Shown here: piece after piece, positions 38,394 through 47,496 of the stretch
Layout: each line of letters starts with the position of its first letter
Position numbering within the stretch: position 1 is the stretch's first letter
Origin: Paraglaciecola polaris LMG 21857
GTDB taxonomy: Bacteria; Pseudomonadota; Gammaproteobacteria; Enterobacterales; Alteromonadaceae
Direction of reading: 5' to 3'
NCBI RefSeq assembly: GCF_000315055.1
Contig: NZ_BAER01000014.1
Coordinates: forward strand, 62,001 to 126,000
DNA length: 64,000 nucleotides
The notes under the pieces: generated by a model
Databases searched by the model: none
What the model was told of the DNA's origin: nothing
What the model saw: only the letters and a program-made list of their open reading frames with translations
Position numbers and translations under genes: made by a program

Positions 38394-38992
38394 CCGATAA
38401 TAAAAAAGAACCCGATGAGCTTGATGTCACAAGTACCAATAAAGTAATTAATCACTCCAAAATGGTGGGTAAGTTGCTAGTAGTGGTGCTTGGAATGTTC
38501 GGTTTCGGGTTTGCATTGGTGCCACTTTATGATGTGTTCTGTGATTTGACTGGGTTAAACGGTAAAACAGCAAATTCAGCGGCGACTTATGAAGTGATGG
38601 ACATTGATGAGTCACGCACCATAACGATAGATTTTATCACTCGCACTAACTCAGGTATGGCGTGGCAATTTGAAGCACAAACACGTCAGTTAAAAGTCCA
38701 TCCAGGTCAAATGAACGAAGTTAACTTCACGGTAAAAAACCCAACAAGACATTCGGTCGTTGGGCAAGCAGTGCCCTCGGTATCACCAGGGACAGCGGCG
38801 TTATTTCTAAATAAAACAGAATGTTTCTGTTTTGAGCAGCAGGTTTTGCAAGCAGGTGAGTCGGTGGTTATGCCTATGCGGTTTTATGTGGACCCCCAAT
38901 TACCTGACGACATTACCTATTTTACGTTGCAGTACACCCTCTACGACGTCACAGCGACGTCAGGTGATCTGACAATGAATAGTGGTGAATAG
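38390..38992 (+). CDS. ctaG: Cytochrome c oxidase assembly protein, CtaG/Cox11 family
   Basis: Delivers copper to the CuB site of subunit I. 200 residues: one N-terminal membrane helix (about 24-45), then an immunoglobulin-like periplasmic domain with the copper-binding ECFCFEQQ motif (Cys-x-Cys-Phe). Starts inside the stop of the 75-aa gene and is followed by subunit III after 11 bp. Confidence 0.95.
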   Translation: MTDNKKEPDELDVTSTNKVINHSKMVGKLLVVVLGMFGFGFALVPLYDVFCDLTGLNGKTANSAATYEVMDIDESRTITIDFITRTNSGMAWQFEAQTRQLKVHPGQMNEVNFTVKNPTRHSVVGQAVPSVSPGTAALFLNKTECFCFEQQVLQAGESVVMPMRFYVDPQLPDDITYFTLQYTLYDVTATSGDLTMNSGE

Positions 38993-39003
38993 GAGAACGA
39001 ATA

Positions 39004-39885
39004 ATGGCTCAGCAAGAGTATGAAAAGTACTATGTTCCTGATAGTAGCCCTTGGCCTATAGTCGGCGCAGTGGCACTATTTTTGATTGCCGTTGGTGCTG
39101 GGAATTTTGTTATTGAGCAAACTAAGGGCACGTCAGGATATGGTGGATATATTTTGATCGCTGGTTTTGCAACCTTAATTTTTATGTTATTTGGTTGGTT
39201 CAGAAACCAAATTCACGAATCAATGACGGGCTTATATAGCGCCCAATTAGGCCGTTCTTATCGACAAGGTATGGCTTGGTTTATTTTTTCAGAAGTGATG
39301 TTTTTCGGAGCCTTCTTCGGGGCTTTGTTTTACGCCCGTATGATCGCAATCCCTTGGTTGGGCGGCTCTGGTAATAATGGGGCGACTAATGAAGTCTTGT
39401 GGCCAACGTTTCAGGCGATGTGGCCTTTAATTGAAACCCCTGGTGGCACAAAAACGGAAGCAATGGGTTGGTATGGGTTACCGTTAATCAATACTGTTAT
39501 CCTACTAATATCCTCAGTGACCTGCCACTTTGCACACGTGGCTCTTGAAGAGAACAAGCGTGGACGCTTAAAACTAATGCTCGGGATCACCGTGTTATTA
39601 GGAGCCATTTTCATGTCATTGCAGGTCGAAGAATACATCCATGCCTACCAAGAAATGGGACTTACGCTGCAATCTGGCGTGTATGGCAACACCTTCTTTT
39701 TGCTGACGGGATTTCATGGCTTGCATGTGACGTTAGGGGCAATTATCTTGTTCATCATGTTGCTCAGAATATTTAAAGGACATTTTACCCCTGACGACCA
39801 TTTTGCCTTTCAAGCTGGTAGTTGGTATTGGCATTTTGTCGATGTGGTTTGGGTCATGCTGTTCTTCTTTGTATATATTTTGTAA
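39004..39885 (+). CDS. coxC: Cytochrome c oxidase subunit III
   Basis: 293 residues, seven predicted membrane helices. It stabilises subunit I and its proton uptake. Family stretches: FIFSEVMFFGAFFGALFYAR, VALEENKRG, the QVEEYIHA glutamate helix, TGFHGLHVTLG and WYWHFVDVVWVMLF. An insertion of about 40 residues after helix 3 (LGGSGNNGATNEVLWPTF onward) is typical of the gammaproteobacterial form. Last gene of the first oxidase transcription unit before a hairpin. Confidence 0.96.
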   Translation: MAQQEYEKYYVPDSSPWPIVGAVALFLIAVGAGNFVIEQTKGTSGYGGYILIAGFATLIFMLFGWFRNQIHESMTGLYSAQLGRSYRQGMAWFIFSEVMFFGAFFGALFYARMIAIPWLGGSGNNGATNEVLWPTFQAMWPLIETPGGTKTEAMGWYGLPLINTVILLISSVTCHFAHVALEENKRGRLKLMLGITVLLGAIFMSLQVEEYIHAYQEMGLTLQSGVYGNTFFLLTGFHGLHVTLGAIILFIMLLRIFKGHFTPDDHFAFQAGSWYWHFVDVVWVMLFFFVYIL

Positions 39886-39897
39886 TCAGTCTTAATG

Positions 39898-39928
39898 GCC
39901 CATTGGCTGGATATTTAAGCCAATGGGC
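39898..39928. terminator. Hairpin between coxC and the DUF2909 gene
   Basis: A perfect 11-bp stem GCCCATTGGCT/AGCCAATGGGC with a 9-base loop, 12 bp after coxC and 25 bp after the stop of the opposing gene. No T run, so it may act for either strand. Confidence 0.6.
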
Positions 39929-39952
39929 GCACAAGTAAGTTACTAAAATGTG

Positions 39953-40162
39953 TCAATAAGGGGTTGGGTTCGGTTCAATTAGTCCTGTGGCTAAGGCGAC
40001 GAGGATCACTATTACAATCGCCACGGACGTCAATACGCGCCGTCCAATATACTTGCTCATATTCGCTTGTTTAGGCTCATCTTTAAGCATTGCCACCATG
40101 GCTTTAAACAAATTAAAGATCATAACGATAAGTAGTATTCCGATGATTATCTTAATTAGCAC
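39953..40162 (-). CDS. DUF2909 family small membrane protein
   Basis: 69 residues with two membrane helices (about 3-23 and 45-62) joined by a short charged loop (KDEPKQANMSKYIGRR). Members of DUF2909 (twin-helix proteins) are found beside cytochrome oxidase subunit III and SURF1 genes in gammaproteobacteria; their function is unknown. It lies antisense in the cluster, with its start 42 bp from the start of SURF1, so the two share a promoter region. Confidence 0.85.
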   Translation of the reverse strand: MLIKIIIGILLIVMIFNLFKAMVAMLKDEPKQANMSKYIGRRVLTSVAIVIVILVALATGLIEPNPTPY

Positions 40163-40204
40163 TTTTATTCTCCCGCTCGCTGTTATTTTTATTGTTGATT
40201 AAGC

Positions 40205-40936
40205 ATGCTTAGGCTCATTAAGCGATTGCCCGTGGTTTCTACCCTAGTGACTTTATGTGCTGTTGTCATTATGTTTGCTCTTGCCAATTGGCAACTGCAA
40301 AGAGGGCTAAATAAAGCGCAACGTGTTGCAAGCATTGCCGCTGCGTCTTCCCGTGAAACATTCACCCTTGAACAAATTAAATTCTATCAGGGTGACATTC
40401 AAGATTTACCTATCGTTATTTCAGGTACGTTAAATCGCGCACACATATTGCTACTCGATAATCAGATCCATCAAGGTCGACCGGGTTTTGGTGTTCTAGG
40501 TATAGCTAACAGTGATGGACAAAATGTATTAGTTAATTTTGGGTGGGTAGCTGGGAAGCGGGTGCGCACAGAGCTGCCGACTGTGGCCTTGCCTAATACG
40601 GTGAGCGGGGCTTTAGGGCGTATTGTTTTGCCAAGTAATAATCCCCTTATCACCGAAACAGCGACCTTAGACGCTGAGTGGCCCAAGGTCATACAACAAA
40701 TTGATATGCGGTTTATAGAGCAGGTGTTGCAGGTCAAGCTAGAGCCATTTTTGCTGACTCTGACCGAAAACAACAACCCGCAGTTTGTGCGTAAATGGCA
40801 GCCTGTCGTTATGCCACCAGAGAAACACTATGCCTATGCCGTTCAATGGCTTGGCTTAGGTATCGCCGCATTTTTTGTTTATTTTTTCGCATTACGCAAT
40901 CGACTTAAGAAGGTATCTAATGAAGAACACCAGTAA
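40205..40936 (+). CDS. SURF1 family protein (oxidase assembly)
   Basis: 243 residues with the SURF1 layout: an N-terminal membrane helix (about 12-30; FALANWQLQRG is the family signature), a periplasmic domain (about 35-210; DNQIHQGRPGFGVL, LVNFGWV) and a C-terminal helix (about 215-233; YAVQWLGLGIAAFFVYF). SURF1 assists haem a insertion into subunit I. The next gene starts 17 bp before its stop. Confidence 0.92.
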   Translation: MLRLIKRLPVVSTLVTLCAVVIMFALANWQLQRGLNKAQRVASIAAASSRETFTLEQIKFYQGDIQDLPIVISGTLNRAHILLLDNQIHQGRPGFGVLGIANSDGQNVLVNFGWVAGKRVRTELPTVALPNTVSGALGRIVLPSNNPLITETATLDAEWPKVIQQIDMRFIEQVLQVKLEPFLLTLTENNNPQFVRKWQPVVMPPEKHYAYAVQWLGLGIAAFFVYFFALRNRLKKVSNEEHQ

Positions 40937-41480
40937 TAAACGCATGATGATCACCCTTGCCGTGGTTTTTATTTTGCCGGTGGCATTGGCAAAATTAGCT
41001 TTAGATAACGACTGGTTTAACAAGGCATCGACCAATAAAGGACAACTGCTTTCACCAACTTTGGACATGACCGCAATTCAAGATGCGGCCGCTGAGCCTA
41101 AATGGCAATTGTTATACATACTGCCTACCGAATGCAATATTGAATGCGAAAATGCCTTATACAGTGTTGAGCAAGTTTGGACTGCGCTGGGCAAAGAGCA
41201 CGATAGAGTGAGTGCAACTGTGATCAGTACGCCACAGAGTGACGCCAGTGTAACCCAACGATTGATACAGCAAAAAGCAGTTAAGTTGTTAAAAACTAAC
41301 GTGGAAAATGTTAATAATGTGTTTCAAGGTGAGCCAACAAATGCTATTTTCATTGCAGATACTTTGAATAACGTCATCTTACGTTATCCGCTTCAAGTTG
41401 AGCAACAGCAAGCTATTTTACATAGCCGAGACATTTTGTCTGATTTGCGCAAGCTGCTGAAATTATCGCGTATAGGCTAG
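40920..41480 (+). CDS. Thioredoxin/SCO-like membrane-anchored protein of the oxidase cluster
   Basis: 186 residues from ATG 40920 (AAGAAGG ribosome site), overlapping SURF1 by 17 bp. One membrane helix (about 9-27), then a periplasmic domain with WQLLYILPTECNIECENALY. CNIEC is a Cys-x3-Cys pair as in SCO copper chaperones, placed after a hydrophobic strand as in thioredoxin folds. The rest does not match SCO closely. It lies between SURF1 and haem A synthase, so a copper or redox role in oxidase assembly is a reasonable inference. No characterised name is known to me. Confidence 0.75.
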   Translation: MKNTSNKRMMITLAVVFILPVALAKLALDNDWFNKASTNKGQLLSPTLDMTAIQDAAAEPKWQLLYILPTECNIECENALYSVEQVWTALGKEHDRVSATVISTPQSDASVTQRLIQQKAVKLLKTNVENVNNVFQGEPTNAIFIADTLNNVILRYPLQVEQQQAILHSRDILSDLRKLLKLSRIG

Positions 41481-41490
41481 AGGATAATAC

Positions 41491-42468
41491 ATGAGGAAGT
41501 TGGTGCTGGCGGGACTTATTCTTGCCGTAACTGTGATTGTACTTGGTGCATATACACGGTTAACCGATGCAGGGCTGGGATGCCCAGATTGGCCTGGTTG
41601 TTATGGTCACTTTAAGGTCCCAGCTGCACAAGATCAGATTAATGCCGCCGAGTTAGCTTTCCCTGAGAGGCCATTGGAGTCGCAAAAAGCCTGGAATGAG
41701 ATGATCCATCGCTATTTTGCCAGTGCGCTTGGCTTACTTATTTTGATTATTTTTGTCATCAGTATAGTTAAACGGGCTTATCATCGGCCCATTAAACTGC
41801 CGTTTTTTCTGCTCTGTTTGGTGATCTTTCAGGGCATGTTAGGCATGTGGACTGTTACCTTAAATTTACTGCCTATAGTGGTGATGGGTCACCTGCTTGG
41901 GGGTTTTGCCGTATTGTCATCGCTATTTCTATTGTATTTACGCTTAGTGCCGTATCGAATACCAGGTGGCGACCAGCAGACTCGTCGTTTGGGTAAGTTT
42001 GCCCTGTTAGGAATAGCAATATTACTTGGACAGATCGCGTTAGGTGGCTGGACATCAGCTAACTATGCGGCCCTTGCGTGCACCGAGCTGCCGATTTGTG
42101 AAAGCAACTGGTATGAGAGACTCGATTTTATCGGGGCTTTCAGTTTGCCTGAGGCCGTTAATTACGAATACGGCGTACACACTTATGCCCAACGCATGAC
42201 GATGCATATTGTACATCGAGCCGGTGCGTTATTGACGTCTATCTATTTGTGTTGGCTAGCGATACGCATTTATGCTGTGGCGAGTTCTGGTTTACTACGA
42301 AAAATTGCAGCCACTTTAGTGACGATACTTGGCATGCAAGTAATCTTAGGTGTTAGTAATGTCGTATTTAGTCTGCCGGTTGGAATTGCGGTATTGCACA
42401 ACGCCGTCGCAGCAGTGTTATTACAAGTTTTGGTGTTACTTAGCTACACCCTTTATCGAAAAACATAG
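41491..42468 (+). CDS. ctaA: Haem A synthase (COX15/CtaA family)
   Basis: Oxidises the C8 methyl of haem O to make haem A. 325 residues, eight membrane helices. The two-fold repeat with histidine pairs is visible: EMIHRYFASALGLL (first half) with VVMGHLLGG, and MHIVHRAGALLTSIYL with AVLHNAVAAVL (second half). The N-terminal GAYTRLTDAGLGCPDWPGCYG is diagnostic. Followed 9 bp later by the haem O synthase gene. Confidence 0.95.
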   Translation: MRKLVLAGLILAVTVIVLGAYTRLTDAGLGCPDWPGCYGHFKVPAAQDQINAAELAFPERPLESQKAWNEMIHRYFASALGLLILIIFVISIVKRAYHRPIKLPFFLLCLVIFQGMLGMWTVTLNLLPIVVMGHLLGGFAVLSSLFLLYLRLVPYRIPGGDQQTRRLGKFALLGIAILLGQIALGGWTSANYAALACTELPICESNWYERLDFIGAFSLPEAVNYEYGVHTYAQRMTMHIVHRAGALLTSIYLCWLAIRIYAVASSGLLRKIAATLVTILGMQVILGVSNVVFSLPVGIAVLHNAVAAVLLQVLVLLSYTLYRKT

Positions 42469-42477
42469 GAGAGAGCA

Positions 42478-43395
42478 ATGAGTAAATCAGTTGGTATTGC
42501 ACCGCATAACGCCATTGCAAAATCTACCGTACATTGGCGTGATTATTATGAAATGACCAAGCCAAAAGTCGTGATGTTATTACTGCTTACCGCGTTAGTG
42601 GGTATGTGCCTAGCCAGTGAAAACTGGATAAGTTGGAAAATCCTTTTAGCTGGGTTGACCGGAATCGGTTTTCTTTCCTCTGCTGCGGCTGTCATTAACC
42701 ATGTGGTGGATCGTAAAATCGATGCCCAGATGGCTCGTACATCAAACCGGCCGTTACCCAAAGGCAAAATATCCCCCCAACGTGCCTTAGTGTTTGCTGG
42801 GGTGCTGACGGTGGTAGGTTATATTATCCTAGAGTTATGGGTTAATCGTCTTACAGCACTGCTGACCCTAGCAAGTTTGGTGGGTTACGCTTTTGTTTAT
42901 ACTATGTATTTGAAGCGCGCTACACCGCAAAATATCGTGATTGGCGGATTAGCAGGAGCCGCGCCACCTTTACTAGGCTGGACGGCAGTAACAAATGATA
43001 TTCATGCTCACGCGCTACTATTAGTGCTGATTATTTTTATTTGGACGCCTCCACACTTTTGGGCTTTGGCTATTCATAGAGAGAAAGACTACGCACGGGC
43101 AAAAGTACCCATGTTACCTTGCACCCATGGTATTGAGTTCACTAAGACCTCTATCTTGCTGTATACCGTATTATTAGGACTGATCTGTTTACTGCCGTAT
43201 TTGATTGGTATGACGGGGGCCATATATTTAGTTGGTTCTAGCGCATTAAATGTTGGCTTCTTGTATTATGCATGGAAACTGAAATTCGCCAGCGATGAGA
43301 ATACAGCCATGCAAACGTTTAAATTTTCGATTGTTCATTTAATGGCATTATTTGTAATTTTGTTGGTCGATCATTATATGAGATTTACTTTTTGA
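42478..43395 (+). CDS. cyoE: Protohaem IX farnesyltransferase (haem O synthase)
   Basis: Adds a farnesyl chain to protohaem to form haem O, the precursor used by CtaA. 305 residues, about nine membrane helices. UbiA-family motifs [20 protein letters not shown] (first Asp-rich site, cut short here) and the second site near [14 protein letters not shown] are present. The name ctaB would be equally correct. The SCO gene overlaps its stop by 4 bp. Confidence 0.96.
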   Translation: MSKSVGIAPHNAIAKSTVHWRDYYEMTKPKVVMLLLLTALVGMCLASENWISWKILLAGLTGIGFLSSAAAVINHVVDRKIDAQMARTSNRPLPKGKISPQRALVFAGVLTVVGYIILELWVNRLTALLTLASLVGYAFVYTMYLKRATPQNIVIGGLAGAAPPLLGWTAVTNDIHAHALLLVLIIFIWTPPHFWALAIHREKDYARAKVPMLPCTHGIEFTKTSILLYTVLLGLICLLPYLIGMTGAIYLVGSSALNVGFLYYAWKLKFASDENTAMQTFKFSIVHLMALFVILLVDHYMRFTF

Positions 43396-44027
43396 GCAGA
43401 TTAAGTGTAGCGTTAATCGCCTTAGTGGCGTTGGTTATTGGTATTGTCATTGCTATAAATATTGCACCGCCGAAGGGCTCTGAAGTGCAATACATTAAGC
43501 TGTACCCTCAAGCTCGCGCGTTACCTGAATTCACGTTAACCGATAGCGACGGTCAAGTACTAACCAATAAAAATTTGCAGCAGCAATGGACCTTGGTTTT
43601 TGTGGGATATACATTTTGTCCCGATATTTGCCCCACAACGCTCGCTGATTTAAGCAGTATCTATCCGCAACTTCAGAGCATTGACAGCCAATACCCGATT
43701 AAGGTGGCGTTTATTTCCGTTGATCCGGCTCGTGATACTACCGAAAGGCTGGCGGAATATATCGACTTTTTTGAACCTGATTTCATCGCTGCGACAGGCC
43801 AGCATGCAGATCTTTTCCCCTTGGTACGAGCCATGGGTATGATGTACTCCAATTCGCAAAGCACAGATGATCCAAATTATTTGGTCGATCATAGTTCCTC
43901 GGTGGTGCTTATTAACCCCCAAGGCAATGTTATTGGGCGTTTCAAGCCTGACTTTACATCAGGAAAGGTCCCCGTTAGCGACAGTAAACGTATTCTGCAT
44001 GATATGTCTATATTGGCCACAGAATAA
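43392..44027 (+). CDS. SCO1/SenC family protein
   Basis: 211 residues. N-terminal membrane anchor (about 5-24) and a thioredoxin-like domain with the copper site [10 protein letters not shown] (Cys-x3-Cys) and the distal His in [13 protein letters not shown] proteins deliver copper to the CuA centre of subunit II, which fits the cluster. It probably starts at the 4-bp overlap with cyoE (start codon TTG inside the overlap). The GNAT gene follows 5 bp later. Confidence 0.93.
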   Translation: MSRLSVALIALVALVIGIVIAINIAPPKGSEVQYIKLYPQARALPEFTLTDSDGQVLTNKNLQQQWTLVFVGYTFCPDICPTTLADLSSIYPQLQSIDSQYPIKVAFISVDPARDTTERLAEYIDFFEPDFIAATGQHADLFPLVRAMGMMYSNSQSTDDPNYLVDHSSSVVLINPQGNVIGRFKPDFTSGKVPVSDSKRILHDMSILATE

Positions 44028-44032
44028 AATTA

Positions 44033-44650
44033 ATGCCTGGGGTTCGTCGAGCGAATGCGGATGATATAAGCGATGCGGTAGCACTTGTCCTTTCATCTGC
44101 CCCTGTTGCGTTAGAGCGCTTGTTTAGTCAGCAAACAGAGCATAATAATTACCACGCCAAAAGCTTTTTAATACGTGCTTTTGCGCAAAAAGCTGGACAG
44201 TTTGGTTACGGAAATCATTGGGTTATAGAGATAGACAATAAGATTGCTGCTATAGGATGTGGATGGCAATTCGAGATGGGCGAAGCTTATGTAAAAGCTA
44301 CGCTTGAAAGTATGACGAGTTACTACCAAGGAGTCGATGTACTTGAGGTATTGCATCGCTGTCAGGCTTTGCAACCGGTCTTTGCTCGTCCCGCAGCTGA
44401 TGAACTTTGTGTAGGTCATATCGGGGTTGCTGAGGCTTTTCAACGTCAAGGATTGTGCAGTCAATTATTAGCGCACCTCGAATCTACAGCGTACACCTTA
44501 GGTAAGCGAAAGCTTACCTTGGATGTTAAACAAGATAATGCCGGCGCCATCGATTGTTACCAGCAATTTGGGTTTGAGCTGGTACGCATCACCCAAGACA
44601 CAAGCATTATGTCGCTGGGTACTTATGTGCATATGTGCAAGCTACTGTAG
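44033..44650 (+). CDS. GNAT family N-acetyltransferase
   Basis: 205 residues. The acetyl-CoA binding segment is HIGVAEAFQRQGLCSQLLAH (about 127-146; the Q/R-x-x-G-x-G/A loop reads RQGLCS), followed by KLTLDVKQDNAGAIDCYQQFGFEL, the usual end of the fold. The N-terminal half is longer than average. Its substrate is unknown. It lies 5 bp after SCO at the end of the oxidase cluster; cotranscription may be incidental. Confidence 0.87.
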   Translation: MPGVRRANADDISDAVALVLSSAPVALERLFSQQTEHNNYHAKSFLIRAFAQKAGQFGYGNHWVIEIDNKIAAIGCGWQFEMGEAYVKATLESMTSYYQGVDVLEVLHRCQALQPVFARPAADELCVGHIGVAEAFQRQGLCSQLLAHLESTAYTLGKRKLTLDVKQDNAGAIDCYQQFGFELVRITQDTSIMSLGTYVHMCKLL

Positions 44651-44696
44651 CTAGCTACCACGATATTGTTTTTTAGGCCCATTACCTTGCGTAATT

Positions 44697-45761
44697 TTAG
44701 TCTAGCCACTTGCCTTCTGAAGTAGGAATAAACCAAGGTTTCGAATACCAATAATAACGTGACGGCTGACTTATGCTTGGCGCAGTACAATTGATTCTGG
44801 AGCGACCAACAGGCAACTTTTTAGCAAAAGAAACGCTGACATACTCACTTTTTCGTGTTATTGGCTGTGAGCTACCTTGAAAATAACAGCTTAATTGGCG
44901 GTTATTTATATCATCGCTTTGCACCTTAAATTGAAACGTAAATGCATTACCATCGACCAAGGGGCTTACGGGTGTAACCTCTGACACGGGTAAGGCTAAG
45001 CTGGCAATTTTGACCTTCAAGCGATCTAAGTTGGCATAAATACCAGCGGCAGGAAAGCGCGGTAAAGCTGAGAAGTCACTAAAGCTCGCGATGGCGCCAG
45101 AGTATTGGGCAAAACCAACATAACCTAGCTCTGTAATACGTGCTTGTAGCGCGGGTGAAAACTCACCATAAGGGTAGGCAAGGAATTTATCTTTTACGTC
45201 TAAGTTATCTTCGAGTAGCGTTTCAGCCTGTTGAATATCGGTTATGCGCCGAACTAACCAAGCTTCATCATTCTCATCAGGTAAGCGAGTGAGTAAGTGT
45301 TCGTGGCGTAAATTATGGTTGGCAAAACTTGCACCTTGCTTCGCCATATTTTTCATATCATCCCAGCTCAAATGATAATTCACTTTATTGACTAAATCTG
45401 GATTGATAAATACGGTATACGGCAGATGCAACTTGGCTAGTATGGGGTGGCCATTTTGATAAATATTTTTAAAGCCATCATCAAAGGTAATAGCAACTGC
45501 GTTGTCTGGCAGCGACTGTTTATTCTTTAGAGCAACGACGACGTCTTTTAATGGCAATACATTGTAATGCTCAGCTAAGTAGCTCATGTGTTGTTGAAAA
45601 GTCTCAGGCGAAACGCTAGTTGAAGCTGGTGTGGCGTCGCTGACGTGGTGATAGAGTAAGATAACCGCATTGTCTGCAGCTTGTGTCTTATTGCTCACAA
45701 TCAGTAGCCATGTGCAAATTAATACAACTAAAAATGATACGATCCATAGAGTTACCTTCAA
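44697..45761 (-). CDS. Polysaccharide deacetylase (NodB) family protein
   Basis: 354 residues. An N-terminal signal/anchor (about 5-22), then a NodB domain: ILLYHHV, the metal/catalytic AITFDDGF (about 95), and the His pair in FANHNLRHEHL. A C-terminal beta domain (about 260-350) with a cysteine pair (SCYFQG, NCTAPS) follows. It likely deacetylates N-acetylated polysaccharide in the envelope or biofilm (PgaB-like chemistry). Single gene, divergent from the MATE exporter. Confidence 0.88.
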   Translation of the reverse strand: MKVTLWIVSFLVVLICTWLLIVSNKTQAADNAVILLYHHVSDATPASTSVSPETFQQHMSYLAEHYNVLPLKDVVVALKNKQSLPDNAVAITFDDGFKNIYQNGHPILAKLHLPYTVFINPDLVNKVNYHLSWDDMKNMAKQGASFANHNLRHEHLLTRLPDENDEAWLVRRITDIQQAETLLEDNLDVKDKFLAYPYGEFSPALQARITELGYVGFAQYSGAIASFSDFSALPRFPAAGIYANLDRLKVKIASLALPVSEVTPVSPLVDGNAFTFQFKVQSDDINNRQLSCYFQGSSQPITRKSEYVSVSFAKKLPVGRSRINCTAPSISQPSRYYWYSKPWFIPTSEGKWLD

Positions 45762-45913
45762 ATATGGTTAAGTTCAATTGGCACTGCGCAACTTGGTAAG
45801 CAGTGCTGCATAGCTAATCGCGCAAGCAATTGTAACATTGAATTCCTCCAGCATAATGTGTGCTGAATTGGCTTTGATACATTTTTATTATTCTTTATTG
45901 GACGGACAGTGAC

Positions 45914-47257
45914 TTGGCTCAATCCCACGTTTTAACACATCAACGATTCTGGCATCGCGCATCTCATCAACAGTTATTATTTTTAGCGCTCCCCATGATC
46001 CTGAGTAATATCACTACCCCACTAATCGGTATGGTTGACACCGCAGTGTTGGGCCATATGGGCAGCAGTCACTATTTGGCCGGTGCAGCAATTGCTTCAC
46101 TCATTCTGACGCAAACCTATTGGCTTTGTGGCTTTATTCGCATGTCGAGCACTGGACTGAGTGCTCAAGCAAAAGGTCAACAAGACGGTCACAGCAAAAG
46201 CCGAGTATTTTGGCAAAGTTGCAGTGTTGCGCTTGTTTTAGGCTTAGCAATTTGGGCGGCGCACAAACCGCTATTGGCCATGGGGATCCACTTTGCTCAG
46301 CCTGAAACTCAACTATTAGAGGTGATCCAGCAGTATTTCAGTGTGCGAATCGCTGGCGCACCTGCGGCATTAGTAAATCTTGCCATAATAGGCTGGCTAA
46401 TTGGTCAACAGAAGACCACGCAAGTGCTCTATATTCAAGTATTTGCCAACCTGCTTAATGCGGGGTTAAGTGTATTGCTTGTCTTCGTGTTCGATGCCGG
46501 TGTGAAAGGGGTGGCAGTGGCGAGTGTCGTAGCTGAATATAGCATCTTGTTACTGGGAGTATGGGTTGCGTTCAACGGTATGGGATTACAAAAACCCCAC
46601 TGGGCGTTGTGGCGTTGGTCATCGCTTGCGCAGTTAATGAGTCTGAATGGCTACAGCTTTGTGCGTAATTTGGCACTACAACTGTGTTTAGCGTTCGTCA
46701 TTTTCCAAGGGGCGAGATTTGGCCCGCTCACAGCGGCCAGTAATGCGATTATCATGCAGTTTTTCGCTTTAATCGCATTAGGGCTCGATGGAATAGCATA
46801 TGCAGTTGAGGCATTGACCGGGGAGGCTAAAGGTAAAAGAGACGCTGAAGAAATTAAACGGGTTGTGGTCAGAGGCTTGTTTTGGTCCGGTGTGATTGCG
46901 TCGCTTTACAGTTTATGTTTTGTGTTATTTGGTCAGCAAATTATTGCAGTATTAACAGATTTACCTGAATTAAGAGCGTTTAGCGCGGAATATTTATTGA
47001 TCATTTGGCTACTGCCCATTGTGAGTCATTGGTGCTTTTTGTTAGATGGTGTTTTTGTCGGGTTAACGCGGGCAAAAGCGATGCAAAACAGTATGCTGCT
47101 GAGTGCGCTGTGTTTCTTTTTTCCCAGTTGGTGGTTGTTACAAGGTTATCAAAACTATGCATTGTGGATTGCTTTATTGCTGCTAATGTTGGGGCGAGGG
47201 CTTAGTCTTGGTGGGTATTTTGCTTATCTTTATCGCGGTCGGCGTTTGTTAGGGTAA
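45914..47257 (+). CDS. dinF: MATE family efflux transporter, DinF subfamily
   Basis: 447 residues with twelve membrane helices and the DinF-type start LFLALPMILSNITTPLIGMVD and TAVLGHMG. The start is TTG at 45914 (GGACGGACAG upstream). DinF proteins export toxic compounds or bile-salt-like stressors. In E. coli dinF is in the LexA operon; here it stands alone about 11 kb away and I find no SOS box upstream, only CAGCA-N7-TGCTG. The last 56 bp overlap the convergent gene at 47202. Confidence 0.87.
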   Translation: MAQSHVLTHQRFWHRASHQQLLFLALPMILSNITTPLIGMVDTAVLGHMGSSHYLAGAAIASLILTQTYWLCGFIRMSSTGLSAQAKGQQDGHSKSRVFWQSCSVALVLGLAIWAAHKPLLAMGIHFAQPETQLLEVIQQYFSVRIAGAPAALVNLAIIGWLIGQQKTTQVLYIQVFANLLNAGLSVLLVFVFDAGVKGVAVASVVAEYSILLLGVWVAFNGMGLQKPHWALWRWSSLAQLMSLNGYSFVRNLALQLCLAFVIFQGARFGPLTAASNAIIMQFFALIALGLDGIAYAVEALTGEAKGKRDAEEIKRVVVRGLFWSGVIASLYSLCFVLFGQQIIAVLTDLPELRAFSAEYLLIIWLLPIVSHWCFLLDGVFVGLTRAKAMQNSMLLSALCFFFPSWWLLQGYQNYALWIALLLLMLGRGLSLGGYFAYLYRGRRLLG

Positions 47258-47480
47258 AAGCACTTTTCATGCGATAAGCAAGAATACCGATATAACCATA
47301 GAGTGCAAATATACAACCAATGGCAAGGGCTATTAGCCCAGGAACTTGTAGCCACACAAGGCTTTTACTGCCCAGCAGTACCAAGGCGGCTCCAATAACA
47401 AAAAAACCGAGGCCGTATTTGAAACGTCCCCAGCTTTTTTGTGGATCTGCCGCCAATTTAGCTAACGGCTTTTTAAACAT
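47202..47480 (-). CDS. Uncharacterised two-helix membrane protein (92 aa)
   Basis: 92 residues: a basic N-terminus (MFKKPLAKLAADPQKSWGRFKYG), two membrane helices (about 25-42 and 46-70) and a polar tail rich in Asp, Lys and Gln. I do not recognise the family. It lies 16 bp after nfuA on the same strand, so it is probably cotranscribed with it. Its tail overlaps the MATE gene by 56 bp in antiparallel orientation. Confidence 0.65.
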   Translation of the reverse strand: MFKKPLAKLAADPQKSWGRFKYGLGFFVIGAALVLLGSKSLVWLQVPGLIALAIGCIFALYGYIGILAYRMKSAFTLTNADRDKDKQNTHQD

Positions 47481-47496
47481 TGTGGGCGTCGACTAA

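Noticed and set aside
45780-45913. Possible SOS box before the DinF-type gene
   Set aside because: No CTGT-N8-ACAG match; the only symmetry is CAGCA-N7-TGCTG.
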